Assembly (NCBI GenBank): GCA_013153295.1 | Contig: JAADEV010000056.1 | Coordinates: 1 to 6,360, forward strand | Direction: 5' to 3' | Length of the DNA stretch: 6,360 nt | DNA from: Aquificota bacterium | GTDB taxonomy: Bacteria; Aquificota; Aquificia; Aquificales; Hydrogenothermaceae | Shown here: positions 1 through 6,360 of the stretch, piece by piece | How positions within the stretch are numbered: the stretch's first letter is position 1 | Layout of the letters: every line of letters begins with the position of its first letter | Notes under the pieces: generated by a model | Databases searched by the model: none | Told to the model about the DNA's origin: nothing | Seen by the model: the letters and a program-made list of their open reading frames with translations, nothing else | Position numbers and translations under genes: made by a program

Positions 1-9
1 GTAGAAATA

Positions 10-198
10 TGCTGTTTACCTTAGTCCCTAAAGGCAAATAGGGGCTTAGTCTACACTTTTAGTTAACAGCACCATTACTTTAAAATGGGATAGTGGTTTG
101 TCTTTTCAAAGTTTAGTCCTCAGAGGTAGTCTAATTTGAAAACCTCTTTATAGTGTGGAAAAATTAAATCCCATTTAGAAAAATTTAAAAAGAGGTTT
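10..198 (+). promoter_or_regulatory. Candidate structured 5' leader RNA of hemN (class not recognised)
   Basis: The 204 bases before hemN contain no plausible gene but many complementary segments that fit together. Seen in sequence: 10-16 pairs with 65-71 and encloses a hairpin, 23-30 with 39-46 (loop 31-38); 71-77 pairs with 91-97; 103-110 pairs perfectly with 135-142, extended by 113-116 with 131-134; and 140-149 pairs perfectly with 189-198, which covers the hemN Shine-Dalgarno. The loop of the second hairpin (83-91) is also perfectly complementary to 168-176. Two stems contain T-G pairs (25 with 44, 75 with 93) that are stable only in RNA of the + strand, supporting a leader of hemN rather than a - strand RNA. 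I do not recognise a conserved riboswitch core. No convincing promoter or intrinsic terminator is visible, and the transcription start may lie left of the window. A cis-acting regulator of hemN is an inference; an independent small RNA is possible. Confidence 0.4.
140..198 (+). promoter_or_regulatory. Shine-Dalgarno-sequestering stem ahead of hemN
   Basis: The hemN Shine-Dalgarno AGAGGT (191-196) lies 8 bases before the ATG. It sits inside a perfect 10-base inverted repeat: aaacctcttt at 140-149 against aaagaggttt at 189-198, with a 39-base loop. Folding would hide the ribosome binding site. A second AGAGGT at 122-127 can pair instead with ACCTCT at 142-147, so the same anti-Shine-Dalgarno strand has two mutually exclusive partners. 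That is the layout expected of a translational switch. The pairing is read directly from the sequence; the regulatory role and any ligand are inference. Confidence 0.4.
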
Positions 199-204
199 AC
201 TGGT

Positions 205-1590
205 ATGGCATTTAATCCTCAAGATGTGGAGTTTGATGAGAGGCTTATAAAAAAATACGCAAAGCCTGCACCAAGGTATACAAGCTACCCTACTGCGAAG
301 GAATTTACACCCACATTACAAGAAAAGGAGTGGAGAAACAAGATAATACAATCTAACGAAAGGGGAAGACCACTATCCTTATACTTCCATATACCTTTCT
401 GCCAGTCAGCCTGCCACTTCTGTGGTTGTAATGTGATAATAACCAGACGGAAAGAGGTTGTAGAACCGTATTTAGAACATTTATTTAAAGAGATGGACTT
501 GGTAAAAGACTTACTCTCACCTGACAGAAAGGTTGTCCAGCTACACTGGGGAGGTGGAACGCCAAATTATCTGGAAGATTACCAGATGGTAAAACTTATG
601 GAAGAAATAAAAAACAGATTTGATTTTGAGGAAAAGGCAGAGGTATCCATAGAGATAGACCCAAGGTATATAGATAGGGACAAGGTATTCCTCCTTAGGG
701 ATATAGGGTTTAACAGAATAAGTTTTGGGATACAGGATTTTAACCCTAAAGTCCAACAGGCTGTAAACAGGATACAGCCTGAAGAGATGATTTTTAATGT
801 TATGGGTTGGATTAGGGAGGCAGGTTTTGAAAGTGTAAATATAGACCTTATATATGGACTGCCATACCAAACTGTAGAAACATTTGCAGACACAATAGAC
901 AAGGTTATAGAACTTAACCCTGACAGGATTGCAAACTTTAACTATGCCCACGTCCCTTGGCTAAAAAGATTACAAAGGAATATAGATAAATCAACTTTAC
1001 CACCACCACAGGAAAAGCTAAATATACTTAAAATGGCAATAAAAAAGCTAACAGACGCAGGTTATATATTCATTGGAATGGACCACTTTGCCAAACCTGA
1101 CGATGAGCTTGCGGTAGCCCAAAGGGAAAGAACCCTACACAGGAACTTCCAAGGGTATACAACCCACCCTGAAGCTGAGCTGTTTGGGTTTGGGGCTACA
1201 TCTATAAGTATGCTACACGACGCCTACGCCCAAAACCACAAAATACTTAGACCTTACTACAGCAACATACAACAGGGGAAACTACCTATAGAAAGGGGAA
1301 TAATCCTAAATTGGGACGATATACTTAGAAGGGATATTATAATGAGACTTATGTCCCACTTTACACTGATAAAAAAAGAGATAGAAGACAAGTATGGAAT
1401 AGATTTTGACACATACTTTAAAAAAGAACTTCAAGAGCTTAAAGAGATGGAGCAGGACGGATTACTTAAACTTTATCCAGACAGGATAGAGATTACCCCT
1501 GCAGGTAGACTGTTAATCAGAAACATATCATTAACATTTGATATTTACACCAAAATGGGCAAAGACCAAAAATTCTCCCAAGCTATATAG
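205..1590 (+). CDS. hemN: Oxygen-independent coproporphyrinogen III oxidase HemN
   Basis: This cytoplasmic radical-SAM enzyme decarboxylates two propionate side chains of coproporphyrinogen III to give protoporphyrinogen IX, the oxygen-free route of heme synthesis. At 461 residues it is the size of E. coli HemN (457). The N-terminal RYTSYPT (24-30) is typical of true HemN. The iron-sulfur site [10 protein letters not shown] holds C66, C70 and C73, with C75 also present as in HemN. The SAM-binding GGGTP is at 116-120. E150, Q177 (FGIQDFN), R189 (VNR) and D214 match family active-site positions, and HRNFQGYTT (312-320) is the HemN-specific motif. These features separate it from the HemW heme chaperones. 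The ATG is preceded by AGAGGT at 191-196. It is first in the cluster, and its stop lies 7 bases before uvrA and overlaps the uvrA ribosome binding site. Its leader may control translation. No abnormality was seen. Confidence 0.96.
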   Translation: MAFNPQDVEFDERLIKKYAKPAPRYTSYPTAKEFTPTLQEKEWRNKIIQSNERGRPLSLYFHIPFCQSACHFCGCNVIITRRKEVVEPYLEHLFKEMDLVKDLLSPDRKVVQLHWGGGTPNYLEDYQMVKLMEEIKNRFDFEEKAEVSIEIDPRYIDRDKVFLLRDIGFNRISFGIQDFNPKVQQAVNRIQPEEMIFNVMGWIREAGFESVNIDLIYGLPYQTVETFADTIDKVIELNPDRIANFNYAHVPWLKRLQRNIDKSTLPPPQEKLNILKMAIKKLTDAGYIFIGMDHFAKPDDELAVAQRERTLHRNFQGYTTHPEAELFGFGATSISMLHDAYAQNHKILRPYYSNIQQGKLPIERGIILNWDDILRRDIIMRLMSHFTLIKKEIEDKYGIDFDTYFKKELQELKEMEQDGLLKLYPDRIEITPAGRLLIRNISLTFDIYTKMGKDQKFSQAI

Positions 1591-1594
1591 GAGG
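1589..1594 (+). promoter_or_regulatory. uvrA ribosome binding site overlapping the hemN stop
   Basis: A perfect AGGAGG begins at the second base of the hemN TAG stop (1588-1590) and ends only 3 bases before the uvrA ATG at 1598. It decides the uvrA start: the in-frame ATG at 1538 lies within hemN, lacks such a site and would add 20 residues unlike any UvrA. The overlap suggests translational coupling of uvrA to hemN. Confidence 0.7.
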
Positions 1595-1597
1595 AAG

Positions 1598-4348
1598 ATG
1601 GATAAGATTGTTATACACGGGGCAAGGCAACACAACCTTAAAAATATAAACCTTGAGCTACCTAAAAATAAACTTATTGTGATAACAGGACCATCAGGGT
1701 CAGGGAAATCTTCCTTAGCCTTTGACACAATTTATGCAGAGGGACAGAGGCGTTATGTAGAAAGCCTTTCAGCATACGCCAGACAGTTTTTAGGTCTTAT
1801 GGAAAAGCCAGATGTGGACAGTATAGAAGGGCTTTCACCTGCAATAGCCATAGACCAGAAAACAACCTCAAAAAACCCCCGCTCAACAGTTGGAACAATT
1901 ACAGAGATTTACGACTACCTAAGACTTCTGTTTGCAAGGGTAGGCGTGCCTTACTGTCCAGAGTGTAATACTCCCATATCCTCCCAGTCCCCAGAGGAGA
2001 TAGTTGAAATTATACAAAAACAGTTTGAGGAGGGAACTAAGCTACAGATATTAGCCCCGATAGTCAGGGGGAAAAAGGGAGAACACAGGGAGATATTAGA
2101 AAAGATTATTAGAATGGGATACCCAAGGGTAAGGGTTGATGGGCAGGTTTACCTTGTGGAAGATGTGCCAAAGTTAGAAAAAAACAAAAAACATACAATA
2201 GAGGTTGTTGTAGACAGGATTATCCTAAAGGAAGGGGTAAGGAGTAGACTTGTTGACAGTATAGAACAGGCTTTAAAGTTAGGGGAAGGGGTGGTAGTTG
2301 TAAACAATGTTTCCACAGGGGAGGATTACACCTTTAGTGAAAGGTTCGCCTGTCCAGTTCACGGCTTTTCAATACCAGAGTTATCCCCAAGGCTTTTTTC
2401 CTTTAACAGCCCATACGGAGCCTGCCCAGAGTGTAAAGGGTTGGGAGTTATACATAAAATAGATGTGGATTTACTTGTTGATTACAACAGGTCTGTTGTA
2501 GAGGCGTTTAGAATAACAGACAGCTTTTACTTTAAGTATATAAAACATATGATTTACGATACCATTTACTACCACGGGATAAACAGGTTTACTAAGTTTA
2601 AAGACTTACCTAAAGAAGTTCAGGACGAGCTACTACTTGAGATAATCCCCCATTTAGAAAGGAAGTATTTAGAAACAGACAACGAAAAACAAAGGGAAGA
2701 GCTTGAAAAATACATAAAAGAGGTAGTCTGTCCAGTATGCCACGGTTCAAGGCTACGCCCTGAAGCCCTTACAGTCTATATAAACGGTAAGAACATCTTT
2801 GATATAGTAAAAATGGATATAAAATCTGTATACCAGTTTTTCACAAACTACGAAAAAAAACCAAAATCAGAAAAGGAAAAGGTAATATCTGAAAAGATAA
2901 TAAAAGAGCTTAAAGAGAGGCTACAGTTCCTTATAGATGTAGGTCTTGACTACCTTACCCTTGAAAGGTCAGCAACAACCTTATCAGGTGGAGAAAGCCA
3001 AAGGATAAGACTTGCAACCCAGATAGGTTCAAAGCTATCAGGTGTCCTTTATGTTTTAGATGAACCTTCTATAGGACTACACCCAAGGGATACATCAAAG
3101 CTGATAAACACCTTAAAAGAGCTAAGGGATTTGGATAATACAGTTATTGTTGTTGAACACGACCCAGAAACTATAGAAGAGGCTGACTTTATTGTAGATA
3201 TGGGTCCCGGTAGCGGTGTTTTCGGCGGTGAAGTTGTAGCCGTCGGAAGTCCACAGGAGATAATGGAAAATGAAAACTCCCTAACAGGTAAGTATCTAAG
3301 TGGAAAGTTAAAGATACCTGTCCCTGAAAAAAGAAGAAAGATAGACAGGGAAAAGAAACTTATAGTGAAAGGAGCGAGAGAGCATAACCTTAAAAATATA
3401 GATGTTGAGATACCCCTTGGACTGTTTGTTGCTATTACAGGGGTATCAGGTTCAGGAAAATCCACCCTTATTTACGATATTATCTGGCAGGCGGCAAAAA
3501 ATAAATTCCACCATAGAAACGAGTATGTAGGTGAACACGATAGTATACAAGGCTGGGAACATATAGACAAAGTTATAAATGTAGACCAATCACCTATAGG
3601 CAGAACCCCAAGGTCAAACCCAGCCACTTACACAAAGCTGTTTGACCATATCAGGAACATATTCGCATCTACCCCAGAGGCTAAAATCAGAGGATACAAA
3701 CCGGGAAGGTTCTCCTTTAATGTTAAAGGTGGTAGATGTGAAGCCTGTAAAGGGGACGGGGTAGTAAAAATAGAGATGCATTTCCTACCTGATATATATG
3801 TGGTGTGTGAGGTCTGCCAAGGAAAAAGGTATAACAAAGAGACCCTATCTATCCAGTATAAAGGTAAAAATATAGCAGATGTCCTTGATATGACTGTAGC
3901 TGAAGCATTACAGTTTTTCCACAACATACCAACAATAAGGAACAAGCTACAGCTTTTATACGATGTAGGGCTTGATTACATAAAGTTAGGACAACCTGCC
4001 ACAACACTTTCAGGTGGAGAAGCACAGAGGATAAAACTGGCAAGGGAGCTGTCTAAAAGGGACACAGGGAGGACACTATATCTACTTGACGAGCCAACAA
4101 CAGGGCTACACTCCCACGATGTAGGCAAACTGATACAGGTGTTAAACAAATTAGTTGAAAAGGGCAACACAGTGGTGGTTATAGAACATAACCTTGATGT
4201 TATAAAAAGTGCAGATTGGATTATAGACCTTGGTCCTGAGGGAGGAGATAAAGGTGGGCAGGTTGTAGCTGTAGGAACACCTGAGGAAATAGCAAACAAC
4301 CCAGCCTCCCACACAGGCAGATTTTTAAAAAAATACCTTTTAGTGTAA
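1598..4348 (+). CDS. uvrA: Excinuclease ABC subunit UvrA
   Basis: UvrA is the dimeric ATPase that finds bulky DNA lesions and loads UvrB in nucleotide excision repair. The 916 residues are close to the usual 940. The start [16 protein letters not shown] is the standard UvrA N-terminus. There are two ABC cassettes: Walker [10 protein letters not shown] (31-39) and GVSGSGKST (615-623); signatures LSGGESQR (462-469) and LSGGEAQR (804-811); Walker B VLDEP (486-490) and LLDEP (829-833); switch histidines in VVEHD (518-522) and VIEHN (861-865). Zinc-binding pairs are C120/C123, C252/H255 with C276/C279, C378/C381, and C714/C717 with C737/C740; the last module is the one linked to DNA binding. C252-x2-H255 has His where E. 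coli has Cys, which can still bind zinc. The UvrB-binding region lies at roughly 130-250. The gene appears intact. It sits between hemN and the LeuRS beta gene, probably in one transcript; no uvrB or uvrC is nearby. Confidence 0.97.
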   Translation: MDKIVIHGARQHNLKNINLELPKNKLIVITGPSGSGKSSLAFDTIYAEGQRRYVESLSAYARQFLGLMEKPDVDSIEGLSPAIAIDQKTTSKNPRSTVGTITEIYDYLRLLFARVGVPYCPECNTPISSQSPEEIVEIIQKQFEEGTKLQILAPIVRGKKGEHREILEKIIRMGYPRVRVDGQVYLVEDVPKLEKNKKHTIEVVVDRIILKEGVRSRLVDSIEQALKLGEGVVVVNNVSTGEDYTFSERFACPVHGFSIPELSPRLFSFNSPYGACPECKGLGVIHKIDVDLLVDYNRSVVEAFRITDSFYFKYIKHMIYDTIYYHGINRFTKFKDLPKEVQDELLLEIIPHLERKYLETDNEKQREELEKYIKEVVCPVCHGSRLRPEALTVYINGKNIFDIVKMDIKSVYQFFTNYEKKPKSEKEKVISEKIIKELKERLQFLIDVGLDYLTLERSATTLSGGESQRIRLATQIGSKLSGVLYVLDEPSIGLHPRDTSKLINTLKELRDLDNTVIVVEHDPETIEEADFIVDMGPGSGVFGGEVVAVGSPQEIMENENSLTGKYLSGKLKIPVPEKRRKIDREKKLIVKGAREHNLKNIDVEIPLGLFVAITGVSGSGKSTLIYDIIWQAAKNKFHHRNEYVGEHDSIQGWEHIDKVINVDQSPIGRTPRSNPATYTKLFDHIRNIFASTPEAKIRGYKPGRFSFNVKGGRCEACKGDGVVKIEMHFLPDIYVVCEVCQGKRYNKETLSIQYKGKNIADVLDMTVAEALQFFHNIPTIRNKLQLLYDVGLDYIKLGQPATTLSGGEAQRIKLARELSKRDTGRTLYLLDEPTTGLHSHDVGKLIQVLNKLVEKGNTVVVIEHNLDVIKSADWIIDLGPEGGDKGGQVVAVGTPEEIANNPASHTGRFLKKYLLV

Positions 4349-4387
4349 GATAGTTTTTAGAAAAAGCCTAAAACACAGGGGAAGTAG

Positions 4388-5251
4388 ATGAAAACAGTTA
4401 AACAGTTTTTAGAGGAAAACCACCTTACACTGAACGACAACGCTAAACTACTTTTTGAAAAGTTAGGGCTACCTTTAGATAAACTTAAAGAGATAGAGGA
4501 AAAATACGGAAAATCTGACAAAATGTCCAAATCCAAACATAACACAGTAGACCCAGACCAGATGATAGAGAAGTATGGGGCTGATACAGTAAGGCTTTAT
4601 ATTCTCTTTGCCGCACCGCCACAAAACAGCTTTGACTGGATAGACAGTGGAGTTGAAGGGGCACACAGGTTCTTAAGAAGGGTATGGAATTTTGTAAATG
4701 AAAAAGCCCCCACAATAAAAGATGTTTCCTACTCTTCTGAGGATTTTAAAAACTTATCTGACGAAGACAAAAAACTAAGGAGAAAACTACACCAAACAAT
4801 AAAAAAGGTTAACGACGATATTACAAGGGAATACCAGTTTAATACAGCAATAGCATCAATAATGGAGTTTGTTAACCACCTTACATCATACAAGGGGAAT
4901 AACGAGAGACTACTAAAAGAGGCTATAGAAAACCTTATACTTATGTTGTCCCCATTTACACCCTTTATAGCAGACAAACTGTGGCAGATAATAGGAAACG
5001 AAGGATACACAATAAACCAGCCGTTTCCAGAACCAGATTTATCAGCCCTTAAGGAGGACACCAAAGAAATACCTATACAGATAAACGGAAAGGTAAGGGC
5101 TAAGGTGGTTGTCCCAGCTGACGCAGATGAAGAAACGGTAAAAAGTATCGCATTTGAGAATGAAAATGTAAAAAGATGGATAGAAAACAAAGAGATAGTA
5201 AAGGTAATCTTCATAAAAGGGAAGATACTTAATATCGTTGTAAAGGGGTGA
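4388..5251 (+). CDS. leuS': Leucyl-tRNA synthetase beta subunit (C-terminal half of a split LeuRS)
   Basis: LeuRS charges tRNA-Leu with leucine. This 287-residue protein matches only the C-terminal third of a normal enzyme of about 850-900 residues. Seen: KMSKS (45-49) in DKMSKSKHN, the ATP-binding loop of class I synthetases; DPDQMIEKYGADTVRLY (55-71) and the adjoining W84 and GVEGAHRFLRRVW stretch (88-100), typical of LeuRS; a helical anticodon-binding domain (about 100-205) with LSPFTPFIADKLW (187-199); and the small C-terminal domain from QINGKVRAKV (231-240) to the end. The HIGH motif and CP1 editing domain are absent and cannot lie upstream because uvrA ends there. In Aquifex aeolicus LeuRS is an alpha-beta enzyme with a beta subunit of about 289 residues, so this is a natural split rather than a truncation. 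The start has AGGGGA at 4377-4382, 5 bases away. The alpha gene must be elsewhere. The next gene starts 3 bases after the stop. Confidence 0.93.
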   Translation: MKTVKQFLEENHLTLNDNAKLLFEKLGLPLDKLKEIEEKYGKSDKMSKSKHNTVDPDQMIEKYGADTVRLYILFAAPPQNSFDWIDSGVEGAHRFLRRVWNFVNEKAPTIKDVSYSSEDFKNLSDEDKKLRRKLHQTIKKVNDDITREYQFNTAIASIMEFVNHLTSYKGNNERLLKEAIENLILMLSPFTPFIADKLWQIIGNEGYTINQPFPEPDLSALKEDTKEIPIQINGKVRAKVVVPADADEETVKSIAFENENVKRWIENKEIVKVIFIKGKILNIVVKG

Positions 5252-5254
5252 AAA

Positions 5255-5689
5255 ATGCCGTTTAAAAAGATACTTGTCGGTTATGATGGTTCAGAACCAA
5301 GTAAAAAAGCACTTGAAAAGGCAATACAGCTTGCAAAACTTACCAACGGTGAATTACATATAGTTGGGGTTGTTAGACCATTTGAGTTTGCCGCTATAGA
5401 CTACATACCACCTGAAGAGATAGAAGAATACGAAAAGGAAGAGTTATCAAAGGAGGAAAAATACCTAAAAGAAGCTAAAGCAATAGCAGACCAGCACAAT
5501 GTAAAGGCTTACACCAAGGTAATGGAAGGTGAACCTGCTGAAGAACTTATGAGTTATGCAGATGAACATAACTGTGATTTGATTGTAGTTGGACACAGAG
5601 GGGTAGGTGGATTTAAAAGAATGATACTTGGAACAACTGCAGGGAACCTTGTTAAGTATGCCTCTCAGTCTGTCCTTGTTGTTAAATGA
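5255..5689 (+). CDS. Universal stress protein, UspA family, ATP-binding type
   Basis: This is a single-domain cytoplasmic Usp of 144 residues, the usual length. The family forms dimers, is induced by stress or growth arrest, and its precise role is usually unknown. The N-terminal strand KKILVGYDGSEPSKKAL (4-20) carries the conserved D11. The C-terminal G-x2-G-x9-G-T motif is complete (G113, G116, G126, T127), followed by SQSVLVV (137-143), so ATP binding is predicted, as in MJ0577-type Usp proteins. A charged linker rich in Glu and Lys (about 53-76) lies between the halves. The ATG has AAGGGG at 5243-5248, inside the end of the preceding gene, and only 3 bases separate the two genes, indicating cotranscription. 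Its last 25 bases overlap the 3' end of the opposing dedA-like gene. The family call is firm; the physiological role is not. Confidence 0.93.
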   Translation: MPFKKILVGYDGSEPSKKALEKAIQLAKLTNGELHIVGVVRPFEFAAIDYIPPEEIEEYEKEELSKEEKYLKEAKAIADQHNVKAYTKVMEGEPAEELMSYADEHNCDLIVVGHRGVGGFKRMILGTTAGNLVKYASQSVLVVK

Positions 5690-6249
5690 TTTTTCAGTTT
5701 CTCACTTAGTTTAGGATATATAAGAACCCCAAGCAGGAGAAGTATTAAAACAGCAACAGCTAAAAAGTAATACTCCTTTGCTTCCCCAAAAAGGTGTTCA
5801 GCGGCTTTGCCAAAGTAATACCCTACAGACAGGTATATAACAGCCCAAAAGAACAGGGACAGCAGGTTAAAAACAATAAACTTCCAAGCTCCAAACCCTG
5901 TAGCCCCCATTAACATCATAGGTATCATTCTCATACCATACAAAAATCTGATTATAAAAATTGAAAGGACGCCATACTTATCAAGGAGTTTCTTTGCCCT
6001 TTTATACTCCTTTCTGGTGTATCTGTTTTTCAGTAGAATAGCCCTACCTTTCCATCTACCTATCAGGAAGTATATTATCTCGTGTAGGAAAGCCCCTGCC
6101 ATTGCAGATATTAAAGAAAGGAAAGGGTTAAGCAATTTTAATTTTATAAAGAAACCAACAACAAGTAAAAATATCTCCCCCTCTAAAAAAGTGCCAACAA
6201 AGACAGCAATATACCCGTATTTCTGTAAAAACAGCTCTAAGTTCTCTAT
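5665..6249 (-). CDS. DedA-family (SNARE-associated/VTT) inner membrane protein; start codon uncertain
   Basis: DedA proteins are polytopic membrane proteins of about 200 residues, linked to proton-dependent transport and lipid-carrier handling. Read from an ATA at 6249, the protein has 194 residues. It starts with ENLELFLQKYGYIAVFVG, then FLEGE (21-25), a hydrophobic segment, the GAFLHEIIYFLIGRWKG motif with Glu replacing the usual Asp, RFLYGMR (101-107) with two Arg spaced as in E. coli YqjA R130/R136, GYYFG (about 143-147) and a final hydrophobic segment (about 161-178). RFLYGMR instead of the common RF-x-P-x-x-R suggests a YohD-like branch. Start problem: the frame is open to 6282 but has no ATG, GTG or TTG ahead of a TTG at 6135, which would delete the first 38 residues including FLEGE and has no ribosome binding site. 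An AGGGGG (6259-6264 on this strand) lies 9 bases before the ATA. The family call is solid; the start is inferred. Confidence 0.8.
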   Translation of the reverse strand: MENLELFLQKYGYIAVFVGTFLEGEIFLLVVGFFIKLKLLNPFLSLISAMAGAFLHEIIYFLIGRWKGRAILLKNRYTRKEYKRAKKLLDKYGVLSIFIIRFLYGMRMIPMMLMGATGFGAWKFIVFNLLSLFFWAVIYLSVGYYFGKAAEHLFGEAKEYYFLAVAVLILLLLGVLIYPKLSEKLKNHLTTRTD

Positions 6250-6360
6250 AGTGGGATACCCCCTGCCAGAATGGGCATAAAACTATCTTACACCAAAATC
6301 TGAGGAAAGGCTAAGTTGTATATTACTTCCCTTAAAAAAAACAGGGGAAAATGAAGTAGA
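6250..6360. other. Upstream region of the dedA-like gene; no gene recognised
   Basis: No convincing coding region is present. On the - strand TAAGAT (6290-6285) resembles a -10 box about 36 bases before the probable dedA start, but no good -35 is seen, so a promoter is only possible. Near the right edge a small inverted repeat can form: 6327-6331 TTCCC with 6345-6349 GGGAA, flanked by TAC/GTA, and a loop containing eight A. An AGGGGA (6343-6348) on the + strand is followed by ATG AAG TAG, so the obvious start there gives no protein. A gene reading rightward may begin just beyond the window. Confidence 0.3.
6259..6264 (-). promoter_or_regulatory. Possible Shine-Dalgarno of the dedA-like gene, AGGGGG
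   Basis: On the - strand AGGGGG is followed after 9 bases by the ATA at 6249-6247, exactly where homology predicts the DedA N-terminus. The same G run lies downstream of an out-of-frame ATG at 6278, whose reading is MPILAGGIPL then stop. One more G in the run would join that ATG to the DedA frame. The site may therefore be a binding site for a rare ATA start, or the position of an indel. Confidence 0.35.

Noticed and set aside
23..60. Hairpin 23-46 followed by TTTT at 57-60 as an intrinsic terminator of an upstream gene.
   Set aside because: The T run is only four long and lies 10 bases beyond the stem, so it is not terminator-like.
111..142. A sequence beginning GTTTAG and ending GAAAAC that resembles a CRISPR repeat.
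   Set aside because: Only one copy is present in the window and it is explained as a hairpin; there is no spacer pattern and there are no cas genes.
136..154. TTGAAA (136-141) with TATAGT (149-154) as the hemN promoter.
   Set aside because: The gap is only 7 bases, far from the usual 17, and no alternative partner at the correct spacing stands out.
541..951. A 136-codon - strand open frame inside hemN, and similar ones in uvrA (3049-3465, 3976-4314) and the LeuRS gene (4729-5214).
   Set aside because: All are antisense to well-conserved proteins, with no recognisable domain or ribosome binding site; they are shadows of the real frames.
1538..1597. A uvrA start at the upstream ATG (1538), giving a 936-residue protein.
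   Set aside because: It lies within hemN, adds 20 residues unlike UvrA, and the ATG at 1598 has both a perfect AGGAGG and the family N-terminus.
1964..2350. C252-x2-H255 in UvrA as a broken zinc finger.
   Set aside because: His can bind zinc, and C-x-x-H appears to occur at this position in other bacterial UvrA proteins; the rest of the module is intact.
4353..4374. A hairpin in the uvrA to LeuRS beta gap (TTTTAG/CTAAAA).
   Set aside because: Six A-T rich pairs, no T tract after it; unlikely to stop transcription or to matter at high temperature.
5451..5456. Perfect AGGAGG inside the stress-protein gene as an internal start site.
   Set aside because: It encodes Lys-Glu-Glu in frame and no start codon follows at a useful distance.
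6017..6280. An 87-codon + strand open frame across the end of the window.
   Set aside because: It runs antisense to the clear DedA coding sequence, has no family features, and its composition is what the opposite strand dictates.

Overview
The window reads as an ordinary chromosomal segment from a thermophilic bacterium of the phylum Aquificota, most likely the Hydrogenothermaceae (a Persephonella-like organism). Three things suggest this. The leucyl-tRNA synthetase gene here is only the small C-terminal (beta) half of a split enzyme, an arrangement best known from Aquifex aeolicus. Arg is written almost entirely with AGA/AGG and Ile largely with ATA, and the base composition is A+T rich. The host is an inference; no marker RNA gene is present.

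Layout. Positions 1-204 hold no gene but are dense in complementary segments that can fold, as RNA on the + strand, into three hairpins, a stem that buries the hemN ribosome binding site, and a loop-to-loop contact. Next comes a tightly packed + strand cluster: hemN (oxygen-independent coproporphyrinogen III oxidase, 205-1590), uvrA (excision-repair damage sensor, 1598-4348), the LeuRS beta subunit (4388-5251) and a universal stress protein (5255-5689). Gaps are 7, 39 and 3 bases, each gene has its own Shine-Dalgarno sequence, and no terminator is visible between them, so one transcript is likely. A DedA-family membrane protein gene lies on the - strand (about 6249 down to 5665) and overlaps the 3' end of the stress-protein gene tail to tail by 25 bases. 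The last 110 bases form the upstream region of that gene and end in a small inverted repeat.

How the genes work together. No shared pathway is evident: heme synthesis without oxygen, DNA repair, leucine charging of tRNA and a stress protein look like a housekeeping operon of the loosely mixed kind typical of Aquificota. The LeuRS beta subunit must pair with an alpha subunit (HIGH motif and editing domain) encoded elsewhere.

Two points deserve a second look. The first is the highly structured hemN leader, which I cannot match to a known riboswitch class. The second is the dedA start: the conserved N-terminus is encoded, but no ATG, GTG or TTG is available in frame ahead of it.
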